From contig NC_014720.1 of the NCBI RefSeq assembly GCF_000166775.1, forward strand, positions 1,234,501 to 1,298,500: DNA of 64,000 nt, written 5' to 3'. The notes beneath the pieces are model-generated. The model searched no databases and was not told the origin of the DNA. It worked only from the letters and a program-made list of their open reading frames with translations. A program made the position numbers and the translations under genes. The number at the start of each line of letters is the position of its first letter. Position 1 is the stretch's first letter. Source of the stretch: Caldicellulosiruptor kronotskyensis 2002. GTDB lineage: Bacteria > Bacillota > Thermoanaerobacteria > Caldicellulosiruptorales > Caldicellulosiruptoraceae. Below, piece by piece: positions 1-10,769 of this stretch.

Positions 1-108
1 GAGATAAAAAAGACTATAAAAAGCATGAGGTACAAAAAAGAGGCTTTGAAAGACTATTCCCAGTACAAACAAACCCAGTTTCCATCCGGCTTTGACAGAA
101 AAGAGTAA
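1..108 (+). CDS. C-terminal end of an unidentified protein (truncated by window edge)
   Basis: An open frame runs from base 1 to a TAA at 106-108 and gives 35 residues, ending in SGFDRKE. It is lysine-rich and has no motif I recognise. It is followed at once by a hairpin that would terminate it, which supports it being the 3' end of a real gene. The start and the function lie outside the window. Confidence 0.45.
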   Translation, partial: EIKKTIKSMRYKKEALKDYSQYKQTQFPSGFDRKE

Positions 109-109
109 A

Positions 110-130
110 GGGGCTTAAAAAGCCCCTTAT
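110..130. terminator. Bidirectional hairpin terminator between convergent genes
   Basis: GGGGCTT (110-116) pairs with AAGCCCC (120-126) around a 3-base loop, followed by TTATTTGT on the + strand. On the minus strand the arm overlaps the end of the DUF2442 gene, so it can serve both converging units. Confidence 0.7.
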
Positions 131-459
131 TTGTCACTCTTTTGCTTGAATTCATTTTCAATCTTTTCAAAAAGCCAAGTTGGCTCTTGAACCTCAGGGC
201 AAGTTTCATACAGAACAAGTGGGTCTAAGTCAAGGCAGGTTGTTTCATCGTAATTTCCACTTACATCCCATGCAAGTGTTCCATTTAAAACAGTGCATCT
301 TTCCATAAAGAATTTTTTATCTTTGAGTCTTTGAAACTCACCCTTTTCAAGCAGAGTAGAGGCATCAAATAGTTTTATGCTACCATCATCAAAGTATATA
401 TACACCTTGTAATCCTCAGTAGGAATAACTTGGACAACCTCAGGGTAGTATTCCATCAT
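127..459 (-). CDS. DUF2442 domain protein
   Basis: This is a 110-residue protein of the DUF2442 type: a short beta-rich domain with a 'YFDDGSIKLFD' strand and a 'GTLAWDVSGNYD' segment. It begins with tandem ATG codons behind a GGGGTG Shine-Dalgarno site. It lies 20 bp downstream of the DUF4160 gene and is probably co-transcribed with it. DUF4160 and DUF2442 proteins are commonly encoded side by side in bacteria and the pair has been discussed as toxin-antitoxin-like. The biochemical activity is unknown, and the pairing is the only functional clue here. Confidence 0.8.
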   Translation of the reverse strand: MMEYYPEVVQVIPTEDYKVYIYFDDGSIKLFDASTLLEKGEFQRLKDKKFFMERCTVLNGTLAWDVSGNYDETTCLDLDPLVLYETCPEVQEPTWLFEKIENEFKQKSDK

Positions 460-479
460 ATATTAATCACCCCAAAGAT

Positions 480-740
480 TTAAACTAAAGGATTAATTCT
501 CATCAGTGGTTTGTGATCTTTTGCAAGTTCCCAGTTTTGCATAAGTTCATCTTTATGAATTTCTGCCCAAGCCAACACAAGTTTTAATTGTCTTTTAGGC
601 AAAAAACCTTTTATAACCCTTGTATTTAATATATCAATTTCTGCCTCAAATCCAGCATAGGTTGCATGAAAATGCGGAGGATTATGGTCGTCATAGTACA
701 TTGTTATCCTTATGCCGTAGAAAATACAAATTTCCGGCAT
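480..740 (-). CDS. DUF4160 domain protein
   Basis: This 86-residue protein carries the typical DUF4160 signature: 'MPEI' start, 'GIRITMYYDDHNPPHFHA' with its histidine cluster, and a C-terminal 'W.L...H.PL.RI' segment. The open frame extends further upstream to a GTG at 764, but ATG at 740 has GAGGTG nine bases before it and gives the canonical N-terminus, so I prefer it. It is the first gene of a two-gene unit with the DUF2442 gene. The HFH motif suggests metal or nucleic-acid contact, but this is inference. Confidence 0.82.
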   Translation of the reverse strand: MPEICIFYGIRITMYYDDHNPPHFHATYAGFEAEIDILNTRVIKGFLPKRQLKLVLAWAEIHKDELMQNWELAKDHKPLMRINPLV

Positions 741-832
741 TTTTATTTTCACCTCAGTTTGCACAATAGGTTTGTTCTTAATAAAATTATACTCTAAATT
801 TCACAAATCATATCTTAAAATTTTAAGGGTAA

Positions 833-2020
833 CTAACTTTCAACTTTTATCTTCCTTACAAAATACAAATTCCCAAGCGCAAAGAAAGCTGCAAGTAAGA
901 ACACATATTCATACCCGAATTTATTCCACAGAAAACCAGATAGCATAGGAAGGCTCATTGAAACTGCATGGTCCATACTTGTGCCTGTTGAAAGAGTAGG
1001 AGTTAGGTCGTCAGGATGCTTTATAATTTTCTTTATGTATGTTGACCTTGCCATTGATGTGGCAAACATCAAGTTGTCAATGATGTAACAACCATATGCA
1101 ACCGAAAGTGCAACCCATTTTATTTTTATGTTCTCAGTTGCTGCATATCCAAGGCATATAAGAAAGATTACTAACGCGTCAAATGTAAGTATTGTCTTTT
1201 CGCCAAGTCTGTCAATGAGCCTTCCGATTATGTTTCTAAAACCAATTCCTAAAAACGAACAAATGATTCCTACAAGTGCAAAATTTGCAACAGGTTGTTT
1301 GAAAATCTTAATCAAGACCCAGGGTGCAAAGGTGATAAATATTTGTTTTCTTGCTCCAAAGAAGATTGAAAGTATATAATAAAGCCAGTAATCTTTTTTG
1401 ATGACAAACTTGAATCCTTTGTGCTGAGGTTTTCTTGGGAGTTTAACAGGTAATAAAAATAATACAGCAAATAGATACATCGCAGAAGCAATAACATATG
1501 CTGTCTTGAAAGAAAAATTCAGAAATTTAAATCCTACCATAACTATAAAATAACCTATTATAGATGCAGCTGTTGCTACTGAACTAATAAGACCTAAGGT
1601 TTTTCCGTATTCCTCTTCTTTAGAAAGCTCCATTCCAATACTTGAGCTCAAGACCATGTTCAGGTGTGTTCCTGTATTGTAAATAGCAGTCCATACAATC
1701 AATAGCAGAAAAGTTGGGGCAAAAAATCCAAGACCAATCAAGGCAAATGAACACAAAGATGTTGCAATTATACTTACCCTCAAATCACCAAGGAAATATA
1801 AAAAGCCTATTAAGAATATAAGCAAAAAACCAGGAGTTTCACGGGGGAACTCCAAAATTCCTCTTGCCATTGGAGAGATATTGTAATTTGCAGCAATGTA
1901 GTTATTAAATATTGTATCGTTTATTCCACTGCCAATTCCCATAAAAGCGTTGGCAAACACGAAAAGCATAATGCTTGAGAAAACAGTGCTTAAGCTTTTT
2001 TTGGAAAAATGTTTTAACAC
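833..2020 (-). CDS. Major facilitator superfamily transporter
   Basis: The 395-residue protein consists almost entirely of hydrophobic helices, about 12 by eye. A loop-2-like 'GRLIDRLGEK' segment occurs at the start of the second half, as in MFS drug or sugar exporters. It starts with GTG at 2020 with AAAGGA about ten bases upstream. It lies 34 bp downstream of thpR on the same strand and may be read from the thpR promoter. Nothing in the sequence shows the substrate. A short polar C-terminus ends in a lysine-rich stretch. Confidence 0.85.
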   Translation of the reverse strand: MLKHFSKKSLSTVFSSIMLFVFANAFMGIGSGINDTIFNNYIAANYNISPMARGILEFPRETPGFLLIFLIGFLYFLGDLRVSIIATSLCSFALIGLGFFAPTFLLLIVWTAIYNTGTHLNMVLSSSIGMELSKEEEYGKTLGLISSVATAASIIGYFIVMVGFKFLNFSFKTAYVIASAMYLFAVLFLLPVKLPRKPQHKGFKFVIKKDYWLYYILSIFFGARKQIFITFAPWVLIKIFKQPVANFALVGIICSFLGIGFRNIIGRLIDRLGEKTILTFDALVIFLICLGYAATENIKIKWVALSVAYGCYIIDNLMFATSMARSTYIKKIIKHPDDLTPTLSTGTSMDHAVSMSLPMLSGFLWNKFGYEYVFLLAAFFALGNLYFVRKIKVES

Positions 2021-2054
2021 AGCTGTTCAGTCCTTTCTTTCGAAAAATTCTAAA

Positions 2055-2606
2055 TCAGTGTAGCTGTATCTCAAATAGGGGTGTATAGACTCTTTTTCTA
2101 TCTATTTCCTCACTCAAAAAAAGAATGACCTTTTCAACAGGAATTTCATCAAAAGAAAAGTTTTCAACATAATTTTGAAAATTCTCAAAAGGCTCATTTA
2201 ACACAACATCCTGAGCAATTGTTATATGGGGTGTGTACTCTCTTTTTTCTCTTTCAAATCCAACATCTGCCATTGCATCCTCAACAAGCGAAAAAAGGTT
2301 ATTGAGTTTTTCAATATTGCCATCTGGTTTTAGATACACAACTCTCAAATTTCCATGCCCTTTAAAATATCCGCACGATGAGATTTTCAATGAAAAACGG
2401 GAAAAATCTTTTAGATTTTTTTCAAGCGCCTGTCTGATTTTTTCTACCTTTTCATATTCAATCTCACCTAAGAATTTGAGGGTTAAATGAAAGTTGTCAA
2501 TGTACTTCCATCTGCCTTTTTTACTGATTGACTTTAAAAAGCTTTGTACTTCAACAATCTGCTCTTTTAAACTCTTTGGAAAATCAATACCAATGAATGT
2601 TCGCAT
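2055..2606 (-). CDS. thpR: RNA 2',3'-cyclic phosphodiesterase (2'-5' RNA ligase family)
   Basis: This 183-residue protein belongs to the 2H phosphoesterase superfamily. The two catalytic HxT motifs are visible: 'FHLTLKFLGE' near residue 41 and 'TPHITIAQ' near residue 125. The N-terminal 'MRTFIGIDFP' is typical for ThpR/LigT. The enzyme opens 2',3'-cyclic phosphates at RNA ends to 2'-phosphates; the old name refers to its ligase activity in vitro. The start ATG at 2606 has an AAGGA site. It is divergent from the proBA unit and upstream of the MFS gene. Confidence 0.9.
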   Translation of the reverse strand: MRTFIGIDFPKSLKEQIVEVQSFLKSISKKGRWKYIDNFHLTLKFLGEIEYEKVEKIRQALEKNLKDFSRFSLKISSCGYFKGHGNLRVVYLKPDGNIEKLNNLFSLVEDAMADVGFEREKREYTPHITIAQDVVLNEPFENFQNYVENFSFDEIPVEKVILFLSEEIDRKRVYTPLFEIQLH

Positions 2607-2646
2607 TTATCTTCATTCCTTTCAGACTAAATTTTTAGAAAAATCT

Positions 2647-2675
2647 TTGAATACCAACTTTTTATTTGGTAGAAT
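2647..2675 (+). promoter_or_regulatory. Sigma-70-type promoter for the 2723-proBA unit
   Basis: TTGAAT (2647-2652) and TAGAAT (2670-2675) are separated by 17 bp. Each box matches consensus in five of six positions. It lies 48 bp before the first start codon of the unit. Confidence 0.55.
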
Positions 2676-2722
2676 AAATATAAACAGCTCATATCTTAAA
2701 TTTTATCAGGGGGAAGGGCATT

Positions 2723-3025
2723 ATGGAAGTACTTTATAATGTAAAACTTTTGTATCCAACAGACATCCCTGTATCGCCTGGAGTTATAAACGTTGAAATT
2801 TACAAACCCCAACACGGAAAGCTTCCAATATATATTAAAAGTCTTGATGAAAACGACCCCAAAAGATTTATACCAAATATTGCTTCCATTTTACAAGAAG
2901 AACTACTAAAAAGAATTAATATTGATATTTTAACCCAGACTCAGCTTTATGTGGTTGACGGGAATACAAAGTACAAAATTATTTTTAACAATAGCTTGGA
3001 AGATTTTACTATAGAAAAGGATTAG
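2723..3025 (+). CDS. Conserved-looking small protein upstream of proB
   Basis: This is a 100-residue protein I do not recognise. It starts at ATG 2723 behind a strong AGGGGGAAGG site and ends 19 bp before proB, so it is probably the first gene of the proBA operon. It has no signal peptide, membrane segment or cysteines. The composition suggests a small mixed alpha/beta fold with several lysine-rich strands. A role linked to proline synthesis is only suggested by position. Confidence 0.65.
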   Translation: MEVLYNVKLLYPTDIPVSPGVINVEIYKPQHGKLPIYIKSLDENDPKRFIPNIASILQEELLKRINIDILTQTQLYVVDGNTKYKIIFNNSLEDFTIEKD

Positions 3026-3044
3026 AAGGAGTAGAAAGTTAAAA

Positions 3045-3845
3045 ATGCGAGACTTTGGAAATGCAAAAAAGATTGTTGTAAAGGTTGGGACAAGTACTGT
3101 AACATATCCAACCGGCAAATTAAATCTTTCGCGTTTAGAAAAACTTGCAAGAGTTCTTTCTGACATAAAAAATGAAGGAAGGGACGTTGTGCTTGTCACA
3201 TCTGGCGCTGTTGCATCAGGGTTAGGAAGGCTTGGGCTTACCAAGAATCACAAAACAACGCAGGAAAAACAAGCACTTGCGGCAATTGGCCAAGGAATTT
3301 TAATGCAGATTTATGAAAAGCTTTTTGGTGAATACGGAGTTGTGGTTGCTCAGGTGCTTCTTACCAAGGATGTTGTTGATGAAGAGAAGAAGATGCTAAA
3401 TGTTAAGAACACATTTGAGTACCTGTTCAAATATGGTGCAATTCCAATTGTGAACGAAAACGACGTTGTTGCAATTGAAGAGCTTGAGTTTGGCGACAAC
3501 GATACTTTGTCTGCTTATGTTGCCACAATAATTGGTGCTGACCTTTTGATTATCCTTTCTGACATAGATGGGCTTTATTCATGTGACCCGAGAATTGACA
3601 AGAGTGCAGAGCTTATAAAAGAGGTTTTTGAGATTGACTCATATATAGAAAGCATTGCGGGCGGTGCTGGCACTCTCAACTCAACAGGCGGTATGCAAAC
3701 CAAAATTGAAGCTGCTAAGATTGCAATGCAACATGGGATTCCTATGGTTATTGCAAATGGCGAAAATCCATCAATTGTAAAAGAGATCTTAGAGGGCAAA
3801 GAGATAGGAACCTTATTTGTTAGTAAAAATGCCGTTTCGAGATAA
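3045..3845 (+). CDS. proB: Glutamate 5-kinase
   Basis: ProB phosphorylates glutamate to gamma-glutamyl phosphate, the first step of proline synthesis in the cytoplasm. The 266-residue protein has an amino-acid kinase fold: 'KIVVKVGTSTVT' at the N-terminus, 'LVTSGAVASGLGRLG', 'VNENDVV', 'FGDNDTLSAYVA', and the C-terminal 'GTGGMQTK'-like loop, here 'STGGMQTK'. It lacks the C-terminal PUA domain of longer ProB proteins such as that of E. coli; short forms are common in Firmicutes. The start ATG has an AGGAG site ahead of it. It is followed 22 bp later by proA. Confidence 0.95.
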   Translation: MRDFGNAKKIVVKVGTSTVTYPTGKLNLSRLEKLARVLSDIKNEGRDVVLVTSGAVASGLGRLGLTKNHKTTQEKQALAAIGQGILMQIYEKLFGEYGVVVAQVLLTKDVVDEEKKMLNVKNTFEYLFKYGAIPIVNENDVVAIEELEFGDNDTLSAYVATIIGADLLIILSDIDGLYSCDPRIDKSAELIKEVFEIDSYIESIAGGAGTLNSTGGMQTKIEAAKIAMQHGIPMVIANGENPSIVKEILEGKEIGTLFVSKNAVSR

Positions 3846-3867
3846 GTGCAAAGGGGGAAGAATAAAG

Positions 3868-5127
3868 ATGAGTGATTTGATTGAAAAAGCAAAAAAAGTG
3901 AAAGAAGCGTCAAAAAAAATTATGAACATTTCTGAAAATGAAAAGAACAGGGCACTTTCATGCATATCTCAAAAGATATTAGAAAAGATGGACTTTATTT
4001 TGCAAGAAAACCAAAAAGATATGGAAAATGCTGTTTCTAAAGGCATCAAAGGAGCACTTTTAGACAGGTTAAAGCTAACAGAGGACAGAATAAAGCAAAT
4101 ATGCAAGGGGATTGAGGATGTTATAAAACTTCCTGACCCGGTTGGAGAAGTTATTTCTATGTGGAAGCGTCCCAACGGGCTTTTGATTGGTCAAAAGAGA
4201 GTGCCGATTGGTGCAATTGGAATTATTTATGAGGCAAGACCAAATGTTACTGTTGATGCAGCTGTCTTGTGTTTGAAAGCAGGGAACAGTGTCCTTTTAC
4301 GAGGAGGGTCTGAAGCGATAAACTCAAATATTGCACTTGTAAAGGTAATGAAAGAGGGTTTAATTGAGGCTGGAATTGAAGAGAGCAGCATAGAGATTGT
4401 AGAGGATACATCGCGAGAGACTGCTGTTGCTATGATGAAATTAAATGAGTATTTGGACCTTTTGATTCCACGAGGAGGTGCGAACCTTATAAAAACTGTT
4501 GTGCAGAACGCAACAGTTCCTGTGATAGAAACTGGTGTTGGGAATTGTCACGTTTTTGTTGATGAAAGCGCTGATTTTGAGATGGCAAAAGAAATAGTGA
4601 TAAATGCAAAGACTCAAAGACCAGGCGTTTGCAACGCTGCTGAAAAGCTTTTAGTCCACAGAAACATTGCAGAAGAATTTTTGCCGATGATTTTAAAAGA
4701 GTTGATGGAAAGAAATGTTGAGATAAGAGGGTGTTCTTTAACAGCTGAGATTTGCAGAAAAAATGGAATTGAAATAAAGTTAGCAACCGAAGAAGACTGG
4801 TATACAGAGTACTTAGATCTGATTATGGGTGTTAAGGTAGTTGACAGTATTGATGATGCAATTGAACATATTAACAAATATGGTTCAAAACATTCAGAAG
4901 CTATTGTAACTAAGGACTATTTCAACGCTCAAAAGTTTTTGGACTATGTAGATGCAGCGGCTGTGTATGTGAACGCATCAACAAGATTTACAGACGGCTT
5001 TGAATTTGGCTTTGGAGCAGAGATTGGAATCTCAACTCAAAAACTTCATGCAAGAGGTCCTATGGGCTTAAAAGAGCTCACAACTATAAAATACATTATC
5101 TATGGAAGCGGGCAGGTAAGAGAATAG
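3868..5127 (+). CDS. proA: Glutamate-5-semialdehyde dehydrogenase (gamma-glutamyl phosphate reductase)
   Basis: ProA reduces the ProB product with NADPH to glutamate semialdehyde, which cyclises towards proline. The open frame begins at 3817 inside proB, but ATG 3868 has AAGGGGGAAG before it and gives the expected 'MSDLIEKAKKVKEASKKI' start, for 419 residues. Family motifs include 'PIGAIGIIYEARPNVTVDA', 'LRGGSEAINSN', 'IPRGGANLI' and 'QRPGVCNAAEKLLV', the last with the catalytic cysteine. It ends 21 bp before the next gene. Confidence 0.95.
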   Translation: MSDLIEKAKKVKEASKKIMNISENEKNRALSCISQKILEKMDFILQENQKDMENAVSKGIKGALLDRLKLTEDRIKQICKGIEDVIKLPDPVGEVISMWKRPNGLLIGQKRVPIGAIGIIYEARPNVTVDAAVLCLKAGNSVLLRGGSEAINSNIALVKVMKEGLIEAGIEESSIEIVEDTSRETAVAMMKLNEYLDLLIPRGGANLIKTVVQNATVPVIETGVGNCHVFVDESADFEMAKEIVINAKTQRPGVCNAAEKLLVHRNIAEEFLPMILKELMERNVEIRGCSLTAEICRKNGIEIKLATEEDWYTEYLDLIMGVKVVDSIDDAIEHINKYGSKHSEAIVTKDYFNAQKFLDYVDAAAVYVNASTRFTDGFEFGFGAEIGISTQKLHARGPMGLKELTTIKYIIYGSGQVRE

Positions 5128-5148
5128 AAGAAATTGGAGTTGATTTTT

Positions 5149-5496
5149 GTGAGTGATATCAAACTGGAAAATTACCATGATATTATTAATAAAGTGGTTG
5201 AAGAGTTGAAAGGATTATATGGCGATAAACTAAGGAAAATAGTCCTCTATGGTTCATATGCTAAAGGAACTCAAAATGAAGAATCTGATATTGATATAGC
5301 GGTATTAGTTGATGAAGACGAGCAAGTGTTAAAAGACTATGAAAATAAGTTGGATGAAATAATAAGTGAAATTGGATATAGAAGCTTTAAATTAATTTCT
5401 ATAGTAGACATCAGTTATCAGAGATATATGCAATATAAAGAAATCTTACCTTACTATAAAAATATAGAGAACGAAGGGATTGTATTGTATGGATGA
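5149..5496 (+). CDS. MNT-type nucleotidyltransferase domain protein, orphan
   Basis: This 115-residue protein has the minimal nucleotidyltransferase core: 'IVLYGSYAKGTQNEESDIDIAVLV' holds the GSxAxG loop and the DxD metal ligands. Such MNT proteins usually pair with a HEPN RNase as an antitoxin that modifies the toxin by nucleotide transfer. The frame opens at TTG 5134, but GTG 5149 lies nine bases after a GGAG site and is preferred. The expected HEPN gene is missing: an ATG at 5489 overlapping the stop opens only MDEHIQ before TAA at 5507-5509, then a terminator follows. It may be read with proBA. Confidence 0.8.
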   Translation: MSDIKLENYHDIINKVVEELKGLYGDKLRKIVLYGSYAKGTQNEESDIDIAVLVDEDEQVLKDYENKLDEIISEIGYRSFKLISIVDISYQRYMQYKEILPYYKNIENEGIVLYG

Positions 5497-5511
5497 GCAT
5501 ATTCAATAAGG

Positions 5512-5554
5512 GGCTGTTTTCATGAAATATGAAGACAGCCTGCTTTTGTTTTGT
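5512..5554 (+). terminator. Rho-independent terminator after proBA and the MNT gene
   Basis: A 12-bp stem pairs 5512-5523 with 5529-5540 around a GAAAT loop, with one G-U pair. It is followed by TGCTTTTGTTTTGT. Confidence 0.8.
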
Positions 5555-5607
5555 GGTATAATTAAAACTTGAGAACTTAAATTTCATATAAGAAGGGGTT
5601 TTGAAAG

Positions 5608-7971
5608 TTGAACCAAAAGACACTCAAAGCGTTGGAGTATGACAAGATAGTTGAGATTTTAAAAAACATGGCAAAGTCAACTCCAGCAAAGGAATATTTT
5701 GAAAACCTTATTCCATCAACCAATGTTGCAGATATAGAAAATGAACTTAATAAGGTCGATGAAAGCTACAGGTACGTTCTAAAGTATGGAAATCCACCAA
5801 CTTTGGAGTTTGAAAATATACTGCCAAGCCTTAAGAAATCAAAGCTTGGGGCAACTTTAAATCCACAAGAGATTTTGCAAATTGGAAAAGTGTTGAAACT
5901 TTCTTATGAGATGCGAACTTATCTTTCTTACACACAAGACTTTAGTTTTCTTGAAAGTATGAAAAAAAGACTTGTAAATTTAAAAGAAGTAATCTCAAGA
6001 ATTGACCAGACATTTTTAACACCAGATGAAATTTTAGATACAGCATCGTCAAAGCTCAAGGAGATAAGAGATAAAATCAGAAAACTTGAAAATAAAATAA
6101 GAGACGAGTTAAATAGCATGATTCGCGACCCAAAAATCCAAAGGTTTTTGCAAGAACCAATTATAACAATCAGAGGTGAAAAGCTCTTACTTCCTGTTAA
6201 AGCAGAGTTTAGAAATGAAGTAAAAGGAATTATCCATGACCAGTCAGCAACAGGTGCAACTTTATTTGTTGAGCCTTTTGTTTGTGTTGAGATATCAAAT
6301 CAAATCAGAATTTTGAAAAATAAAGAAAAAGAGGAAATAGAGAGAATTTTGCAAGAGATATCCTCTTTGATAGCAAGCTATTGTGAGGAAATTGAAACAT
6401 CTTTTTATGCACTTGTTGAGCTTGACATAGTATTTACGAAAGCTATTTGGGCAAAAGAAATGAACGCAAGCAAACCAATTATTAACGCAAGTGGCATTAT
6501 AAATCTCAAAAAAGCTCGGCATCCATTAATACAAAAAGACAAGGTTGTTCCTATTGATATTCATTTAGGCAAAGACTTCGACGTTCTTATAATAACAGGC
6601 CCAAACACAGGTGGAAAGACTGTAACACTAAAGACGGTTGGACTTTTTTGTCTTCTTTGCCAGAGCGGAATATTCATTCCAGCAGATGAGGGTTCTGAGC
6701 TTTGCATATTTCAAAAGATTTTTGCTGATATTGGAGATGATCAAAGTATAGTTCAGAGTCTTTCCACATTTTCAGCACATATGAAAAACATCATTGAAAT
6801 AACAAAAAATGCAGATGATAAAACTCTTGTGCTATTAGATGAGATTGGAGCAGGTACAGACCCTGAAGAAGGTGCAGCTTTGGCGAAGGCAATCTTGAAA
6901 TATCTTTCTGAGAAGGGCAGCAAGGTGATAGCTACAACACACTATGGTGAGCTAAAAATATTTGCTCAGCAAGAAAATCGGTTTGAAAACGCTTCTTGTG
7001 AGTTTGATGTAAAAACCCTAAAGCCTACGTACAGGCTTTTGATAGGAATTCCAGGAAGGAGCAATGCACTTGTAATTTCATCCAATCTTGGGCTTGACAA
7101 AGGTATTGTTGAGATGGCAAGAGGGTATCTGTCTCAAAAGACAATTGATCTTGACAGAATAATAAACGAAATGGAACAAAAGAAAAAAGAAGCTGAAGAA
7201 AACCTTGAACTTGCTCAAAAATTGAAGCATGAAGCACAAGCTTTAAAGGCGGCGTATGAAGAGGAGAAGAAAAGGTTTGAGACTGAAAGAGAGAGAATTC
7301 GCAAAAAGGCCATAAATGAGGCAAAAGAGATTGTAGAAAGATCACAGTATGAAATAGAAAATCTTTTTAAAGACCTTCGAAAACTTGCTGAAAACTTAAA
7401 GGAAAAAGAAGTTTTAAAGGAGTTAGAAGAGAAAAAAAGAGAATATGAAAGGCTGATTCAAAGTATTTCACAGCAGGAAAAACAAGAAGCTGAGTCCAAA
7501 ACCAAAAAAACAATACAGAATCTTCGTTTAGGTCAAAAGGTGTATGTCAGAAGCTTTGATGCTGAGGGGTTTGTCGAAAGCCTGCCAGACTCAAAGGGAA
7601 ATCTTACTGTCCAGATAGGTATTATGAAGATAAATGTCAATCTTTCTGATATTGAAGAGGTGGAAGGACAAGATAGCAAAATTTATCAAATAGCATCTAG
7701 AAATGTAATAATCAAAGAAAAGAACATTGACATGTCCATTGATGTAAGGGGCAAAACGAGCGACGATGCCATTTTAGAGGTTGACAAGTACTTAGATGAC
7801 GCATACACAGCGGGACTAAAGCAGGTTACAATAATCCATGGGAAAGGCACGGGGGTTTTGCGCCAGGCGATAAGAAATTTTTTAAGACGTCATCCTCATG
7901 TAAAATCATTCAGAGATGGAACATATGGTGAAGGTGAACAGGGTGTTACAGTAGTTGAGCTGAAAGACTAA
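5608..7971 (+). CDS. mutS2: Endonuclease MutS2
   Basis: The 787-residue protein starts with TTG behind AGAAGGGG. It has the MutS core and clamp region, an ABC-type ATPase with Walker A 'GPNTGGKT' near residue 331 and 'LVLLDEIGAGTDPEEGAAL' as Walker B/signature, a long coiled coil at about 515-630, a KOW-like segment, and a C-terminal Smr domain with 'DVRGKTSDDAI' and 'IIHGKGTGVLR'. MutS2 lacks the mismatch-recognition domain. It has been tied to suppression of recombination and, in Bacillus, to rescue of collided ribosomes. A TGGTATAAT extended -10 box (5557-5562) may drive it. Confidence 0.95.
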   Translation: MNQKTLKALEYDKIVEILKNMAKSTPAKEYFENLIPSTNVADIENELNKVDESYRYVLKYGNPPTLEFENILPSLKKSKLGATLNPQEILQIGKVLKLSYEMRTYLSYTQDFSFLESMKKRLVNLKEVISRIDQTFLTPDEILDTASSKLKEIRDKIRKLENKIRDELNSMIRDPKIQRFLQEPIITIRGEKLLLPVKAEFRNEVKGIIHDQSATGATLFVEPFVCVEISNQIRILKNKEKEEIERILQEISSLIASYCEEIETSFYALVELDIVFTKAIWAKEMNASKPIINASGIINLKKARHPLIQKDKVVPIDIHLGKDFDVLIITGPNTGGKTVTLKTVGLFCLLCQSGIFIPADEGSELCIFQKIFADIGDDQSIVQSLSTFSAHMKNIIEITKNADDKTLVLLDEIGAGTDPEEGAALAKAILKYLSEKGSKVIATTHYGELKIFAQQENRFENASCEFDVKTLKPTYRLLIGIPGRSNALVISSNLGLDKGIVEMARGYLSQKTIDLDRIINEMEQKKKEAEENLELAQKLKHEAQALKAAYEEEKKRFETERERIRKKAINEAKEIVERSQYEIENLFKDLRKLAENLKEKEVLKELEEKKREYERLIQSISQQEKQEAESKTKKTIQNLRLGQKVYVRSFDAEGFVESLPDSKGNLTVQIGIMKINVNLSDIEEVEGQDSKIYQIASRNVIIKEKNIDMSIDVRGKTSDDAILEVDKYLDDAYTAGLKQVTIIHGKGTGVLRQAIRNFLRRHPHVKSFRDGTYGEGEQGVTVVELKD

Positions 7972-8062
7972 TGATTTTCTTGATATTGACTTGGCAGATA
8001 AATTCAATTAAACTTATATTTAAGCTTCTATTTTTTAACTTAAAAAAGAAGGGGACGAAATT

Positions 8063-8620
8063 GTGATGGAACAACATCAAACGCTGAAACTTCAAAACAA
8101 AGTGGTAAAAGAAGCAGTCGAATGGATTTTATGGATTGGCGGTGCAGTGCTTATTGCTCTTATCCTTCGCACTTATGTCTTTTCACTTGTGATTGTCCCA
8201 ACGGGATCTATGCTCAATACAATTCAGCTAAACGATAGGCTCTTTGTATATAAGCTTGGTTATGTTCTTCATATAGAAGATGTAAAAAGAGGGGACATTG
8301 TAGTTTTCAAGTATCCAGATGACAGAAAAACTTTGTATGTCAAAAGAGTGATAGGTCTTCCAGGTGACACAATCGAGATAAAAGATGGTGTTTTGTACAT
8401 CAACGGTAAAGTCTATAAAGAAAATTATTTAAAAGAACCTATGGTAGGAAGCTTTGGACCATACAAAGTTCCGCCTGGACACTATTTCATGATGGGTGAT
8501 AACAGGAATGACTCTCATGATAGCCGGTTCTGGGAACACAAGTATGTTCCAAGAGATGATATTTTAGGCAAAGTTGTGTTTAGAGTATATCCGCTTAGTC
8601 GCGCAGGAGTAGTGAAATAG
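8063..8620 (+). CDS. lepB: Signal peptidase I
   Basis: This 185-residue membrane enzyme cleaves signal peptides from exported proteins on the outer face of the membrane. One N-terminal membrane helix (about residues 21-45) precedes 'VPTGSMLNT' with the catalytic Ser49. The general-base lysine is K94 in 'LYVKRVIGLPGD'. The 'MGDNRNDSHDSRFW' box is also present. The start is GTG 8063 or ATG 8066, both behind AAGAAGGGG. It is a single gene between mutS2 and an unknown membrane protein. Confidence 0.95.
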   Translation: MMEQHQTLKLQNKVVKEAVEWILWIGGAVLIALILRTYVFSLVIVPTGSMLNTIQLNDRLFVYKLGYVLHIEDVKRGDIVVFKYPDDRKTLYVKRVIGLPGDTIEIKDGVLYINGKVYKENYLKEPMVGSFGPYKVPPGHYFMMGDNRNDSHDSRFWEHKYVPRDDILGKVVFRVYPLSRAGVVK

Positions 8621-8715
8621 ATAAAGACAAAAACTTCTGATGGTAATAAAAGTTTACTTTATGATAGATTTTTTGTTTAAAAAATTAGAGTTATTCGGAG
8701 GGCTGATATTAAGTT

Positions 8716-10736
<2,021 letters not shown>

Positions 10737-10769
10737 TCAGAAGTTTTGAATAAGGGGAGGAAAGCTGTT

